From contig PUQB01000098.1 in assembly GCA_003024785.1 (NCBI GenBank), forward strand, positions 179,239-243,238: 64,000 nucleotides of DNA, in the 5' to 3' direction. The notes below the pieces were generated by a model. That model was not told the origin of the DNA. It saw nothing but the letters and a program-made list of their open reading frames with translations, and did not search any database. Position 1 is the first letter of the stretch. Each line of letters starts with the position of its first letter. This stretch comes from Selaginella tamariscina. Its lineage: Eukaryota > Streptophyta > Lycopodiopsida > Selaginellales > Selaginellaceae. Shown here piece after piece: positions 37,137-48,960 of this stretch. A program made the translations under genes and the position numbers.

Positions 37137-37436
37137 CAGAGAATTTCAGCAAGATGAAGCGATCAACTCATGGTACAATTCCTTCCACCCTTTTTACCCT
37201 TTTATATTTCCCTTGTTAATTAATAGGATTCATTTCAGACAATTTTTATTCTTATAATTTAAATACTTTCACCCAATTGAAGTCTTTAACGCCTGGTATG
37301 GTTCCAATCCATCTTTTTCTCTTTTGCTTATATAATACATTTTATAGTGTCAGTTCATACAAAGCAAGTGGAAACCTTGTTGGACAAGTTTCATTCTTGC
37401 GATTCAAACAATTTTAATTTGCCAGACACTCATGTA
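37137..37436 (+). pseudogene. Truncated double-Dof 5' end (exons 1-3, no start codon)
   Basis: GAATTTCAGCAAGATGAAGC onward matches exon 1 of the intact gene, and exons 2 and 3 follow with their introns. The first about 50 coding bases and the ATG are deleted. Nothing corresponding to exons 4-5, hence no zinc finger, lies downstream; the homology stops at 37475. Confidence 0.85.
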
Positions 37437-37475
37437 AGTTTTATGTATACACATACATATTCATTTGTATAAACA

Positions 37476-37640
37476 TGCAAGTTGTAACTAAAATGGGCAT
37501 AGCTATAGTCCCATTTCCTAATAATTAGCAATTTTAGCTATTTAATTAGCATTTTCTAATATTAAAGGAATATTCTTTAAAATATATATTTAAAAACAGA
37601 ATATTTAGAATATTCTATTTTGTATTCGACCCTTTAATAA
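37476..37640 (+). mobile_element. Left end of TIR element family
   Basis: Starts TGCAAGTTGTAACTAAAATG directly at the point where block X copy 2 loses homology, so its insertion or a rearrangement at it truncated the Dof copy. Interior matches the reverse complement of 9353-9513 and the left half of 39376-39607. A right end for this copy was not found unless it is the one at 39607. Confidence 0.65.
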
Positions 37641-39369
37641 ATTATAGCATTCATTGAACAAGGCATGCTTAGGTAAGAAGCTTGTATATCATATAATATG
37701 TGTGTATTATATAGTATATACAAACAGACATAAAAAAGCAATCAACTACGATTTAAGTATATATTCGTAATGCAATGTATGTATAATAACGATGGTGTAC
37801 ACACTTATATACTTGTATGTATGTATGTAGGTATTACTGACAAGAAGATGAAGAGTCTATGAGATCGACAAACAATGTAATAGAAAGTGCACCTCCGATA
37901 AATCCTGTGTTCTCTGTGCAAGTCAAACTATGAATGCGTTCTTGTAATGTGTTATGTAATACGGTGGTAGATGTTAGATGTGGGGTATATTGTATATTAT
38001 TGTGATTTTATCTAACATAACCAACATAACAAACGTGTCAAATATAAGCGACATATCCAACGTATCTAGCATATCCTACACAAAATACATATTCAACATA
38101 ACATATATATTTAACATAAATTACATAACATAAATTTAAATTTAACACAAATTACATTGGGTAGACATTTGTGTCCCATCTGTATACATATCTCGTACAT
38201 AGATACTGAACAGATCATTATGCTATGTAATCTTACAACCACGTCTATATCCAATTTATATACAGGATGCATGGCATATCATAATGTGAGCACAGTATAC
38301 ATGCATCATTTGCCATGTCAGATATGTAAGAAATATATTAATAAGGATCTATATTGGCTCTTGCGGCTTATCATGCTTAATTACGTCCTTGACTTCTCCA
38401 TGGAGGCTAGGTTTAAATTAAAATTGAGAAGCAGATTTTTACAATTTTATATTAATTCAATTCCTATGAATTTATACTCCAATAAGAAATCTTAAATTTA
38501 ATTAGGAAATTCAGGTGGAAAATATATATTGACAATGCTTAAGTTTTGAATTTTTCCTTAGTTCCATTTTTTATTTTTATATGCATGATTTGAATTTATA
38601 TTCTTTATTCAAGGACATAAAATGTATATATCATATAGGTGTGCTCTTTATATATATTTAAAATTTTAAATACACATAAATGCCTCCACAATTTTTGACA
38701 CTTTAGTACCTTATGTATTTTGGATATATATACACAATACAAAGACTTATACATTATTAATAATAACATATGCTTAATATATACGAGAGAGAAAATGTAT
38801 TTAAGTGTGAATTTCACGTGTATATCATTTATATGCATATTTATACATTGTAAGTTGTTTTTTATTATATATATGTGTGTTTGTGTATCTAAATATATAA
38901 CTTTATATAGCTTTTAATATATTTAACTTTTTTTGATTTATTTTATAATGTTTAATTGTTCTTAACTTGAAATAGAACACATTGTTTTGAGTGGATAAAG
39001 TCTCGATTGATTCGTCTTTAGTTTTTATAATTTGTGAAATGTTCCAAAATAGAATATAGTCATAAAACTTTATTTTCCTATTTAAATCGGAATTAAATTA
39101 TGAAATAATTTGTGAAATGTTCCAAAAAGGAATATAGTCATAAATTAATTATTTAAAATAAACTAATGTTTTCAAAGCTTGCAAACAAGAACATAATATG
39201 TTTTGAAATATAACAGCGGTTGGCTGTATTGAAAAGTAATGTTCAAGGATGCTTTCTACATCATTTATTTATTCTTTGCCATCGATTAACGTATGCATTA
39301 CATTTATAATTATAGACTCTCATAATGTGTGTGTGCATGCATGTATGTATATATATAGAGAGAGAAAAT
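37641..39369. other. AT-rich region, no gene accepted
   Basis: A 112-codon plus frame (38157-38495) with an N-terminal CPICIHISYID segment is open but low in recognisable features. Nothing else protein-like was seen. It may be the interior of a larger TIR element between 37476 and 39607. Confidence 0.4.
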
Positions 39370-39375
39370 TCTATA

Positions 39376-39607
39376 TGCAAGTTGTAATTAAAATGAGTAT
39401 GTCTATATTTCCATTTCTTAATAATATTAATAATTTTAAATATTTAATTAGCATTTTTAATATTAAAGGAATGTAATATATGTTTAAAGAAAAATTTAAA
39501 TAAATATTTATTAAATAATTAATTAAGAATTAAAACTTAAGTATTAATTAATATTTAATTTATATTCTCATTTTCATATATCATGCTCATTTTAATTACA
39601 ACGTGCA
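39376..39607. mobile_element. MITE, 232 bp, complete with TIRs and target duplication
   Basis: Left end TGCAAGTTGTAATTAAAATG and right end, reversed, TGCACGTTGTAATTAAAATG. Flanked by TCTATA at 39370-39375 and 39608-39613, a 6-bp target duplication (7 bp if TCTATAT is counted). No coding capacity; AT-rich interior. Defines both ends of the family also found at 3627, 4101, 9513 and 37476. Confidence 0.85.
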
Positions 39608-39613
39608 TCTATA

Positions 39614-40531
39614 TTCTTTATTCACTAAAGTGGATTGTTTATATACCATAGAATAACTAAAGTAAATTGTTTTATGATTTAATTAGAATGTGAGAGTATT
39701 AAGTTCTTATCAGAAGATACAAAAGAATTTAATAATCATTAAAAATAAAATATTAAAACAATTAACTGATAAAATCTTTTAATTATAAATGGACAATTTG
39801 TTATAATTTTGATTCTTTATAATTCATAAATTTTAAATACAGCATTTAGAAATATGTTTTCCTCATATGACATACATACATACATACATATATGTATATT
39901 GCAAGCACACTAAATATTATCAAGCATAAGTATTTCATTTCAAAAAGACTTAGATTCTTTAGATATATGTATTTGTATACCATCTTATTATATATACAGA
40001 ATCTATACATAAGTATGTTGTAGATAAAGCTAAAATAATAACAAAAATTAAAATAAGATAACTTTAAATAGACGTTCCAATTTTATTACTTTGTTATATT
40101 GGGTCTAGACTACTTATTAGTAATAGATAGTTAATTAGAAGTAATAATTTAAAAGTGTATATAAATACATATATATAGAGTGTGTGTGTGTGTGCATGTC
40201 TCTGAATCTTCTTCAATATATGTATAAACACTCTTGTGTATGTGTATGAATTTTTAATACACAAAGTTCCTTGCTTCCAAGCACAATAGGCTTCTCTCTC
40301 TCTATATATATTTTGTTGCACATGTGCATGCACAGCACACACACACATATATATATATAGAAAGAGACGTGTGTGGGTATATACGGTTGTGAATAGAGAT
40401 ATACACACATATAGACATGTATAATTGTTAATATTTGAAGTTACTATGGTTTTTTCTTATAACTTAATGAAATAGTATTAATAATTGATAAATGATATTT
40501 CCGTCTTTTTTAGATACATTAATGGAATCTT
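39614..40531. other. AT-rich intergenic stretch
   Basis: Only microsatellite-driven open frames. No gene seen. Confidence 0.6.
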
Positions 40532-40660
40532 ACTTTATATAAGATGACAATTGGTGTAGGGTTTGTATAACAATGAGAATCACGAAGAATGGAAAACGTG
40601 ACGAGGGTCGTTGTGAAGATACCATGTTATTGACGAGAAAAAGAAACGTCCACTCATGAT
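40532..40660 (+). promoter_or_regulatory. Possible promoter and first exon of the Cys-pair gene
   Basis: TTATATAAG at about 40532-40540, then ATG at about 40574 opening MRITKNGKRDEGRCEDTM before a TGA. It lies about 600 bp upstream of the Cys-rich exon at 41203 and could be its first exon if a donor in the AAACGTGAC or GAGGGTCGT area is used. Weak. Confidence 0.3.
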
Positions 40661-41202
40661 AGCAAAGCGGACTTGGGTTCAAGTACTAGTCCGTTGAAGA
40701 ACAAATCATTTGATAATCTTCTCAAGTTACAATAATATAAATATGAAATACCAAAGTAAGATTTTGTACTAAAGATAATGATTAATGAAAATAATTATAT
40801 TAATTGGTTATAAATATTTAAAGCTTTTTAAACCTTTTCAACTTCTAGAATGTCTTGTTGTTACCGGGTGGACCCTTGAGTTTATTGTAACCATTTGCAA
40901 TTGTATCATACTTTATCGTATAATACGATTCTACGTGAAGCAATCTCTATAGTAATTATTATACTCATTGTGAAAACATTTTTGACTCTTTGGTTTCCTA
41001 AATCATGATGCATTTTCAGTGGCAGGTTGCGTGCATGCTCTCTGAATCGCCATTGCACATCTATTGATTAGCCAATATAATGCTTCTTATTTAGCTTGTT
41101 TTCGATGCAGTAGATGTTGATTGCCATTAAGCCTTTTGGTTCAATTATAGGCAAACCCTAATAAGGAGGAGCTAATAAATAGATCATATGATACAAATCT
41201 AG

Positions 41203-41667
41203 GGATACAAATTTAGAGAGAGTGATACCAAACTTACTACAAGTACTACAAGAGCAAGGAAGAAGAGGAAGTGTAAAGATATTCATGATGAAGTAGCAGA
41301 AAATGCTTACACACCAATATGCAGTCTTTGGGGTGGATATGAAGAGCTAGTACAAAAGTGGAAGCATACATGTGGTTTATGTCTTGGAGGTCCGCTGATT
41401 TGCAGGAATTGCAGATACTACGAATTGAAAGAATATGGGAGAAGATCAAGTTTGAAGAAGACAACAACACAAGAACCACCACCTTACATTTACGAGGCAG
41501 GCATTTTGGTGAGTAAGGTTGTAGACACTAAAGAGACACACCTTAAATGGTACTTGTGCAAATATTGTTTGGAGATTAGTGGAAGGCAGAAGCGGACAAA
41601 CTATAATGTGCTTTGCACATCAGAGTATGATGTTGTAGTTTCAAACAGTGACCATGTTAGCATGTAA
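41203..41667 (+). CDS. Unrecognised Cys-pair (zinc-binding-like) protein exon
   Basis: About 155 codons open to TAA at 41667, probably a terminal exon whose acceptor is the CTAG or TTTAG near 41202-41212. Sequence begins basic (TTRARKKRKCKD), then WKHTCGLCLGGPLICRNC (CX2CX6CX2C), and a third pair WYLCKYC followed by a lone Cys in YNVLC. This would suit one or two zinc sites. No named family is recognised, and it is not Dof. The ATG upstream was not found in frame, so a start in an earlier exon is needed. A duplicated block begins 265 bp downstream. Confidence 0.5.
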   Translation, partial: GYKFRESDTKLTTSTTRARKKRKCKDIHDEVAENAYTPICSLWGGYEELVQKWKHTCGLCLGGPLICRNCRYYELKEYGRRSSLKKTTTQEPPPYIYEAGILVSKVVDTKETHLKWYLCKYCLEISGRQKRTNYNVLCTSEYDVVVSNSDHVSM

Positions 41668-41931
41668 TCTTTGTCTTTAATTGATCTTTATGCAATGGTT
41701 TCAAAACAATATCAAGCCATGGCAACATGTACAGTGAAGACAAGATGAATAAGTGATTGTCCAATCGTCGACTAGTCTAGTACAGGAGATGTGAATTTGC
41801 CAATTATGCCAAAGACTACGAAACAAGTGGTCAATTATGCCAAAGATTGTGAAACAAGTGTTTTAACAGCTGAGACAAACTAACTCGCATATTCATATGT
41901 ACAAGACAATTGCAAAGCAAGGCCATCGAAG

Positions 41932-42154
41932 TCCAAGGATTTGCCTCATACTGCCCTCTTCAATTGCATGGATTATCCCACATGATAGTAAAGATGGTCC
42001 ATTCGAGAGCATGAATGGGGTGACTGAAGCAAAAATCATGTGTGCAACGACGTTGGTTGATGATACGTTGAACTTATTTGAGGCTACAAATGGAGATGAG
42101 ATTGCATCTTATCTTATTGAGAAGTTGGTGCAAGATTACATAGACTATCTGTGA
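41932..42154 (+). other. Open frame in duplicated block Y
   Basis: Frame containing ESMNGVTEAKIMCATTLVDD and ending at 42154 (KLVQDYIDYL). The second half is identical in copy 1 (to 32298), where the upstream part is frameshifted. No family recognised; may be a gene fragment carried by the duplication. Confidence 0.3.
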
Positions 42155-42666
42155 ACTTGATTACGAATGTTAAAGGCATTCAACAAGGACGATGTTGTCA
42201 ACCTACAATGAAGTTTGCAGTGTTTTCATTCTTGGTTTAGCACGCAAAAGGACACACCTACATAGATACATATTCACAATACTTATACTTGAAACATCCT
42301 TCCACATGTACACACTTAAAGAGGTAGAGGCAGAGGCAAATGCTACAAGAAAGGTTAAAGACATTTAAGGCATTTATTTATTTATTTTAATCATTTAATT
42401 ACATTACAAGTTAAATGCATAACATATAAAACTGCATATCGCACCAATTGACTACAATCTAGAACTATACATTGTGTCAATCGATTATAACTTAGAACTA
42501 CATGTCACAGCAATGAACAATGTCTTAGAACTGCAGGTTGGTTTAAATACATACATTTATATAACCTATTACATTTTGCAATAGATTGTTTACATGACAC
42601 ACATATTCTTCATCTTTACATGTAAACACTATATGGACGATATAAACATGCCCCATTTTATGTATT

Positions 42667-42714
<48 letters not shown>

Positions 42715-43986
42715 CATATTATATATGTTTTAATAAATAGATAACTTTTTCTATGCATCTTATTAGTTGGTAACTATGTGTTATGCATCACATATATAAA
42801 TATCTAGATTCTTTTGTTTTATACATGTTTTAATATTTGAATGTTTGTCTTGGAATAAGGGGTTAGAGAGAGTGACAATTGTGTATTAGTTCATTGTTAA
42901 TAAAACATAATATTTTAAAAAGTGCATGTGTACACAAATTATATAAATGCGATGTAGAAATATATATGGGCCTTACGATGAAGCATAATTTGTGATACAA
43001 AAGATAAATAAAACAAGGTACAAATGAATTATTTTGTTTAAATATTTTATATTTTACAACAATACTTTTTTAATCACTAGCATATTTCATGGGTTTGTTA
43101 GCCTAGAGTGGATATTAAACATTTATTAGACACTTTTTTACTATTAATTTTTAAAAGAAGATGTATTCATGTCAATCTATATAAAGTAGCATCAAACATT
43201 GTTATTTAAATAATAATGAGAGCTAAATTTAAAATAAATATCTTTTTATTATTCTTTATGTACACATACACACATATATGTCTCAACATACAAACATTTA
43301 TTGTTGTAACTCTCTAAATCCTAGACATTCATTCCATTATTTGTTGAATATAGAATCATGTTGTGATCCACTCAATAGTATATACTTTTTAAGGATCATT
43401 AACATAAACATAAAAGTAATCACAGTAAACATGTTTTGTTATTTCCAAATTAAGTTTGAGAGTTTTTTATTAAGACTAAATTCATCATGTTAATTTTTAT
43501 AAAATGAAAACACACGAAAGAATAAAAGACATTGATATAATTCAAATACAAATATGCGTGGATATTTATATAGAGGCTAACGTGAGTATGAAATACATAC
43601 TAGGGAATTTTAATTTCCCTTTGGGATGTGTTTTATCTTTCCAAGCGTGAACGTGCCCATGTGGGATTTATTTATTAGACAAACGACAATTTAGAAATAA
43701 TGATATATATTCTCAAATAATTAAGTTAATCTATAAATAAAGTTCATTTTTAACTTTCCACACCGAAAATTATTTTTATTTTTATTTTTACATATGTTTG
43801 GATTATTTTTCTCTACTCAATCAAGTAAATATATGTGAGTACATATATATACCTAATTGAGTAAAAAAAAATAAAAGAGAAACATATATAGCTTATTATG
43901 ATGCATCAAAATCATTTTGTTACAATAAGCATATGTACATTTGTATAAAATTCTTGATATTTAGAAATAAACCCTTGTACATTAGT

Positions 43987-44358
43987 TCAATTTGGAGACG
44001 GGGTAACACTCGTGGATGTACAATGAATACATGATTTATCATCTTGTAGTGCAAGGAAGACATCATCCTTAATTGCTTCAGCTATTCCATGAAACATATA
44101 TAAGTCTTGCTCTGAACTTGTCATCTTCCTCACATTCCTCATAGGTCTTGGAAATTTGAGTTGCCGAGCATCGAATTGGTTTTCAACACATAGCTTGATT
44201 CCTAATTGAAGACCACTCATTGATATGTTAGCCAATCGTATAGGATATTCAAACTTATTATGCTGGAATTCTATCCCAAGCTTGAGTGCCAACTCTTTTT
44301 CCACCTCCAAAAGGTAGTTGTCACTGGTCCTTACTTTTATATTGTATAAAAAACTCAT
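43987..44358 (-). CDS. Small conserved protein of unknown function, copy 2
   Basis: 123 codons from ATG 44358 to the stop at 43987. Nearly identical to residues 12-134 of copy 1 at 34515-34919, with two substitutions seen (NYILEVEK to NYLLEVEK, GITEA to GIAEA). A two-base insertion just upstream of MSFLYNIK creates this ATG and puts any upstream coding out of frame, so the two copies cannot both use an upstream exon in the same way. Confidence 0.5.
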   Translation of the reverse strand: MSFLYNIKVRTSDNYLLEVEKELALKLGIEFQHNKFEYPIRLANISMSGLQLGIKLCVENQFDARQLKFPRPMRNVRKMTSSEQDLYMFHGIAEAIKDDVFLALQDDKSCIHCTSTSVTPSPN

Positions 44359-44464
44359 GATAGCTCTATACCTGTAAAAACATTGAATGACATCTTTTCT
44401 TTATAAAAAAATCAAACACAACTCAAAATTTTCTTAAGTAAAAAAGAAACCTTACCTAGGTAGC

Positions 44465-44700
44465 CTTAATAAGGCGCTACTTGAAATTGACCTAACCATG
44501 TAGCAAGAGATAGCTTTTTATAGTTTCACGTGGTACTTTTCCACGTGGTTAAGTGACCATCGGTTCTCACAAAACAATAAGAGAATTGAAAATAAACTTT
44601 ATTGACTGTCAGATCCATTTTGGGTTCATCAATTTGTATAACAAAAATAAGGAAATAAAAAGAAAACTCTATTGGCTATAGGATCCATCTTGAGTCTTCA
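44465..44700 (-). promoter_or_regulatory. Promoter module, reversed, facing small gene copy 2
   Basis: TATAAAAAG at 44522-44514 reversed, ACCACGTGGAAAAG upstream (an intact CACGTG), and a CCAAT box. Same leader and putative donor as the copy at 35 kb. Confidence 0.7.
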
Positions 44701-45714
44701 TCTTACATTTCAATTTTGTTATATATCAATGATATAACTAATTATGTTTAAATATTAGCCTCTTTATATTAGTACACAGATATATGTGAATGATATTTAT
44801 AGGTTGAATTAATATGCTCACCAAGCAATATAGCAGAATCCTTATGTTAATATATACATTATATTTTTAATTATATAATAGATTTACTAATAATATTACC
44901 AAGCTAAGTTCAAATATTTTGCGGTTCATTAATTAATATATAGGTTGTTTGGGCATGCATGTTAGTAGTTAATAATTATAATGAGAATTTCATTATCATA
45001 GTTTACTATAATAATAGTTCAATACTATATATAATTTAATTAAATAGTTAATTTGATGCAATAATAGTATAATAATTGTACATTATAAATCTTTTGTGAG
45101 TTAATTCAAGTTAATAAGTTAGTCAAAAGTTAATATTGGTGAACTTAGAAAGTTCGCTAACAACTATTAAAGTGAAGAATGTTCATCATTAATTATTGAA
45201 TTTGTGAATGTTAATCACCTTGGTAATGTCTTAGTCAATGCAAATTTAATAATAATCACAATTTAAAATTTGGTAAGTTTTTAAAATAAACAGTAGTCAT
45301 GAATTTGAAAATGTTTGTCATGAACCTGTAAAAGTTGGTAATGAACTTTTATCACAAACATAAGAATTTCATAATAATTTTGAGTTTACCTAAAATTCAT
45401 TATAAGCCTTAGGAAATTCATTAAAAACCTTATTATGAATATATATGAATTACAAATTACATGTCTAGATTTGTTTTAAGTTATGTGAATATCCCAGTAA
45501 ATGATGGCATGGACCCATTGGCATATGTAATAAGCACGACAATATGTGAAACTACGTTATACGTTGAAATAAGGTCTTAATTATTATCCACTCAAGGAAT
45601 ATCTTCTTTGTAACATATATACACTTCTTTATGATGCATGAAAATCATTTTGTTATAGTAGGCATATGTACATTTGCATAAAATTCTTTATGTTTGAAAC
45701 TAAACCCTTATACA

Positions 45715-45995
45715 CTCAATTTGGAAATGGTGTAGCTTTGGAATGAATACAATAGTTATTAACTTGTAATGCAAGGAAGACAACATCCTTAGTTGCTTCA
45801 TAAAATACCACTTTCCAACTTCCTCACATTCTTTATTGGTCTTGAAAATTTGAGTTGCTAAGCATCGAACCTGTTTTCAAGACATAGCTTGATTCCTAAT
45901 TGGAGACCACTCCTTGATACGTTAGTTAACCATATAGGATCTCCAAATCTATTATGTTGGAATTCTATCTAAGTGTATTTACGCTCAATAATTTA
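45715..45995 (-). pseudogene. Decayed, truncated copy of the small gene in block X copy 3
   Basis: Matches 29791-30070 with the same stops; the upstream exon and promoter are missing because homology ends at 45995. Confidence 0.6.
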
Positions 45996-46009
45996 ACTTA
46001 ATTGATTAA

Positions 46010-46436
46010 TATTAATCATCACACACGTTTATACAAATGAAGATGTATGTGCATACATAAAACTTACATGAGTGTTTGGGGAATTAAAATTGTTTGAATC
46101 ACAAGAATGAAACTTGTCCAACAAGGTTTCCACTTGCTTTGTATGAACTGACACTATAAAATGTATTATATAAGCAAAAGAGAAAAAGATGGATTTGGAA
46201 CTATACCAGGCGTTAAAGACTTCAATTGGGTGAAATTATCTAAATTATAAGAATAAAAATTGTCTGAAATGAATCCTATTAATTAACAAGGGAAATATAA
46301 AAGGGTAAAAAGGGTGGGAAGGAATAGTACCATGAGTTGATCACTTCATCTTACTGAAATTCCTTGGATTATAAGAGGGAAGATTCCCCAACAACTATTC
46401 TATCTGTTCTTTTTCATTTAAAGGGAAATGTGTAAC
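46010..46436 (-). pseudogene. Inverted, dead copy of the double-Dof 5' end
   Basis: The reverse complement matches the intact gene from its leader (GGTTACACATTTCCC at about 46436) through exon 1 (about 46406-46331), exon 2 (46280-46207) and exon 3 (46155-46070). The start codon is changed (ATGGGA to ATAGAA) and exon 1 has ATGAAGTGA where the intact gene has ATGAAGCGA, so it is untranslatable. No fingers. Confidence 0.85.
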
Positions 46437-48060
46437 CAAAATGTAATTTGCCTTTTGCAAACAACTCTCAATGAAAACTTATACACTAGTGTTACAAACT
46501 AAGAGCTTGATTCAAACTCTTGAAAAAGTAACTCCGCAAGTGCATTAGCAAGCACAGTAGGCCCAAAAGGAGAGACAAAGAATGAATATAATCATTCTAG
46601 TTGGACTAAGAGGCATTTGCAAATTGAAGTGCCTACATAGTATGTTGGTTAGACAACTTGTTCCACTTGGGTATGGTGCCGGTAAAAGTAGATTGTCTGA
46701 CGAGTCAAAGAACATAAAATCCACACATTTTCCTAGTTGTCATATAAGTTGTCCATAATCCTTAGGACCTTTTGTTAGTGGTACTCTTTAGTTATGCAAA
46801 TATAATCACCATGTGTAATGTAAATATCAAATAATGTTGTCACTTACAACAACTTTATTCATTAGCATTTAAAAGAAAATTAGCAATCAATCTACAAGTA
46901 ATTATTTGAGACAAATTTGCCGGTGTACTAGTAATTACAAGTGAACATATCGAACATATTAACACCTTAAAGAACTCTTGATGTGGAGTTTGAGACTTCT
47001 GCTTTTACATCTTTGTAATATTAGGCAGCAATGAAATGAATGTTGAGACTGTTGTGGTGTTCTATATATCATTGCTCTTTATAGAAAAAGATTGTAAATT
47101 TTGGTAAAGAAATACAAAGCAAGATGTTTCTTGGATGGAATCTTCACTCAAAACATGCAATGCTTGCACATTTCCTATCTCTGCATACCCCAAAATGAAG
47201 CACAACTTCACGTTGCTTTGTTTTGCTACAATGAGAAACACTCAGGAAGAATGGTTTTCAACCTTTCTCAGGTAATGGCTAGAGTGATCATCCAAAACCA
47301 TATGCTCATTGATCTGCAACAAGACAATCGTTACGCTGATCTCCCATGACATCATCATTGCATCAAACTTCTAGATAAAGGACATGATCACTCGTCTCAA
47401 AGGTTGAAGAAAAGCACGCCCCAAAGTCTTTACAGACATCTCCTTCCAGCCATAACTCTTGATTCAAGCATTATTGCATGAATCCAAACTGCTCATCCTG
47501 ATCAGCAAGTATCGTGAATGATGATGTAATATGCTAGCAAGCACGGCCTACGGCTTAAGCTTTGTTTAGTTTTTAAATGGAGTAATGAAAAGTTATTTCA
47601 ACATTGTAAGAAGAATACAAAAGTCCCTAAACAATATATATATAATACTTGTGTACATAATTCGCAAAAATACTGAACTTTGTTACACATTTGTGCAATT
47701 CCAGATATATAATATGTATGTATGTGTGCATACCAAACCTATAATTCTTGATGTATTGTCTTCTTATCGGCTTGACGATATACACGGATGTATGGGAAGG
47801 CTATGAAATATATATACGAGTATATATTATATACTTTAGTATATATGTGCTCATCAATCTTATCTGAGAGTTGTCGCTGGATTGTTTGGAGACCCAAAAA
47901 TTGCCAACCAACATTTTGTGTGTCATAGTTTATTGCAATATATAAATTTGTGGCACAGTGTATATAAAGGAAAAAGGAGAAAATCCCTTACCACGTAGTT
48001 GCCATAGATTTTTACCACGGTTGTCCAAGCCCTTAACCCTGCTAGGGTTTGCAACTGTAA
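46437..48060. other. Intergenic region with weak open frames only
   Basis: A plus frame at 47101-47349 (82 codons, containing CLHISYLCIPQNEAQLHVAL) is the most protein-like but has no recognisable family, start context or neighbour. Otherwise AT-rich. Confidence 0.4.
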
Positions 48061-48069
48061 AAATTATTT

Positions 48070-48157
48070 ACAATAGAGCATGTGCCACGTGGCAGTATCC
48101 TGTGTGGTATTATACAATAGAGCATGTGCCACGTGGCAATATCCTGTGTGGTATTAT
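48070..48157. promoter_or_regulatory. Tandem pair of 44-bp units each with a perfect CCACGTGG G-box
   Basis: ACAATAGAGCATGTGCCACG and the following TGGCARTATCCTGTGTGGTA are repeated twice, 44 bp apart, one base differing. Each holds the palindrome CCACGTGG, the core bound by plant bZIP and bHLH factors. No gene downstream is confidently identified; weak frames start about 400 bp on. Confidence 0.6.
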
Positions 48158-48491
48158 CATCTGTATATACTAGCAACATATACTCGGAGATAAAAAAAAA
48201 AACCCACCATCCTCTCGTAGTGGAATTTAAAAAACAAACACGGGATATAAGAGTACTTCAAGGGTAGCCTATGCCGTGGGACATTCCCATGGGTTTCAGC
48301 TACCACTACACACCATTCATATCTCGTTAGTGTGCTCGTTTGGGCCCATAAGTGGACGGTTAATATTTTGGGCTATCTAAACTAAATACTTAGTGCAGTT
48401 GACATAATGGTTTATGAAGAGCAATATTTTGGATAGCCTTGTGTATTGTTCTTCATAGCTTTCCTTACTCAAAACCATTTTCATAAAACCT

Positions 48492-48960
48492 ATGTACCAT
48501 CATGGAAAGTTCCTACAAGAACGAGAATGGATAATTAGCCATGCAGACCAACAAGATCACTCAGGAGACTATCTCATCAACTTAGCAGTTCGTGAAGGTG
48601 TGGTTTACTTTCTCAAAACTATGTTCTCTAGCATCTCTAGTAAGCACAAACCACATCTCCATTGTGATGGGTGCTAAATGATCTCTACTTGGCAATTCCC
48701 AGAGTCAATATTCAAGTTCTATCATCTATGTGTTGGTCGACATAGGCGATTGCGAGATCCCAATTGACCAATAACAAGTGTATCAATTCCAAATGGTATA
48801 CTAATGTCTTGTGGATGTGTTGATCATGTGTCTTCTTAGGTGTGCCTCCACGAGCGTGGACTGCGTCTTATATCTGTTTCTCATCGTGCTCGACCACTCG
48901 TTGAAGGAAATTTGGATACTGTTGTAAGTAGAAGAGCATGGCTTGTACAAACGGAATGGG
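48492..48960 (+). other. Weak coding signal, unrecognised
   Basis: Plus frame 48492-48677 contains YLINLAVREGVVYFLKTMFS, followed by an in-frame stop, then from 48840 a frame containing HERGLRLISVSHRARPLVEG. Could be a broken gene. No family recognised. Confidence 0.2.

Larger units (their letters stand above)
35449..37475. repeat. Duplicated block X, copy 2
   Basis: Matches 28999-31130. Differences include a small deletion removing about 30 bases after GCATCGAACC (about 36397), and a deletion that removes the Dof start codon (37137). It ends where a TIR element begins at 37476. Confidence 0.9.
41932..45995. repeat. Segmental duplication Y-Z-X, copy 2
   Basis: Co-linear with 32067-36494. 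It has one 435-bp unit instead of 2.7 and carries about 350 bp near 43270-43640 that copy 1 lacks. Its block X part is cut off at 45995 and joined to a Dof 5' fragment in inverted orientation. Confidence 0.9.

Noticed and set aside
40660-40710. tRNA-like piece GGGTTCAAGTACTAGTCC
   Set aside because: It resembles a T-arm by chance, but no D-arm, anticodon arm or acceptor stem could be placed around it.
43278-43493. Plus-strand 71-codon frame in the block unique to duplication copy 2
   Set aside because: No protein-like features; likely chance in the AT-rich insertion.
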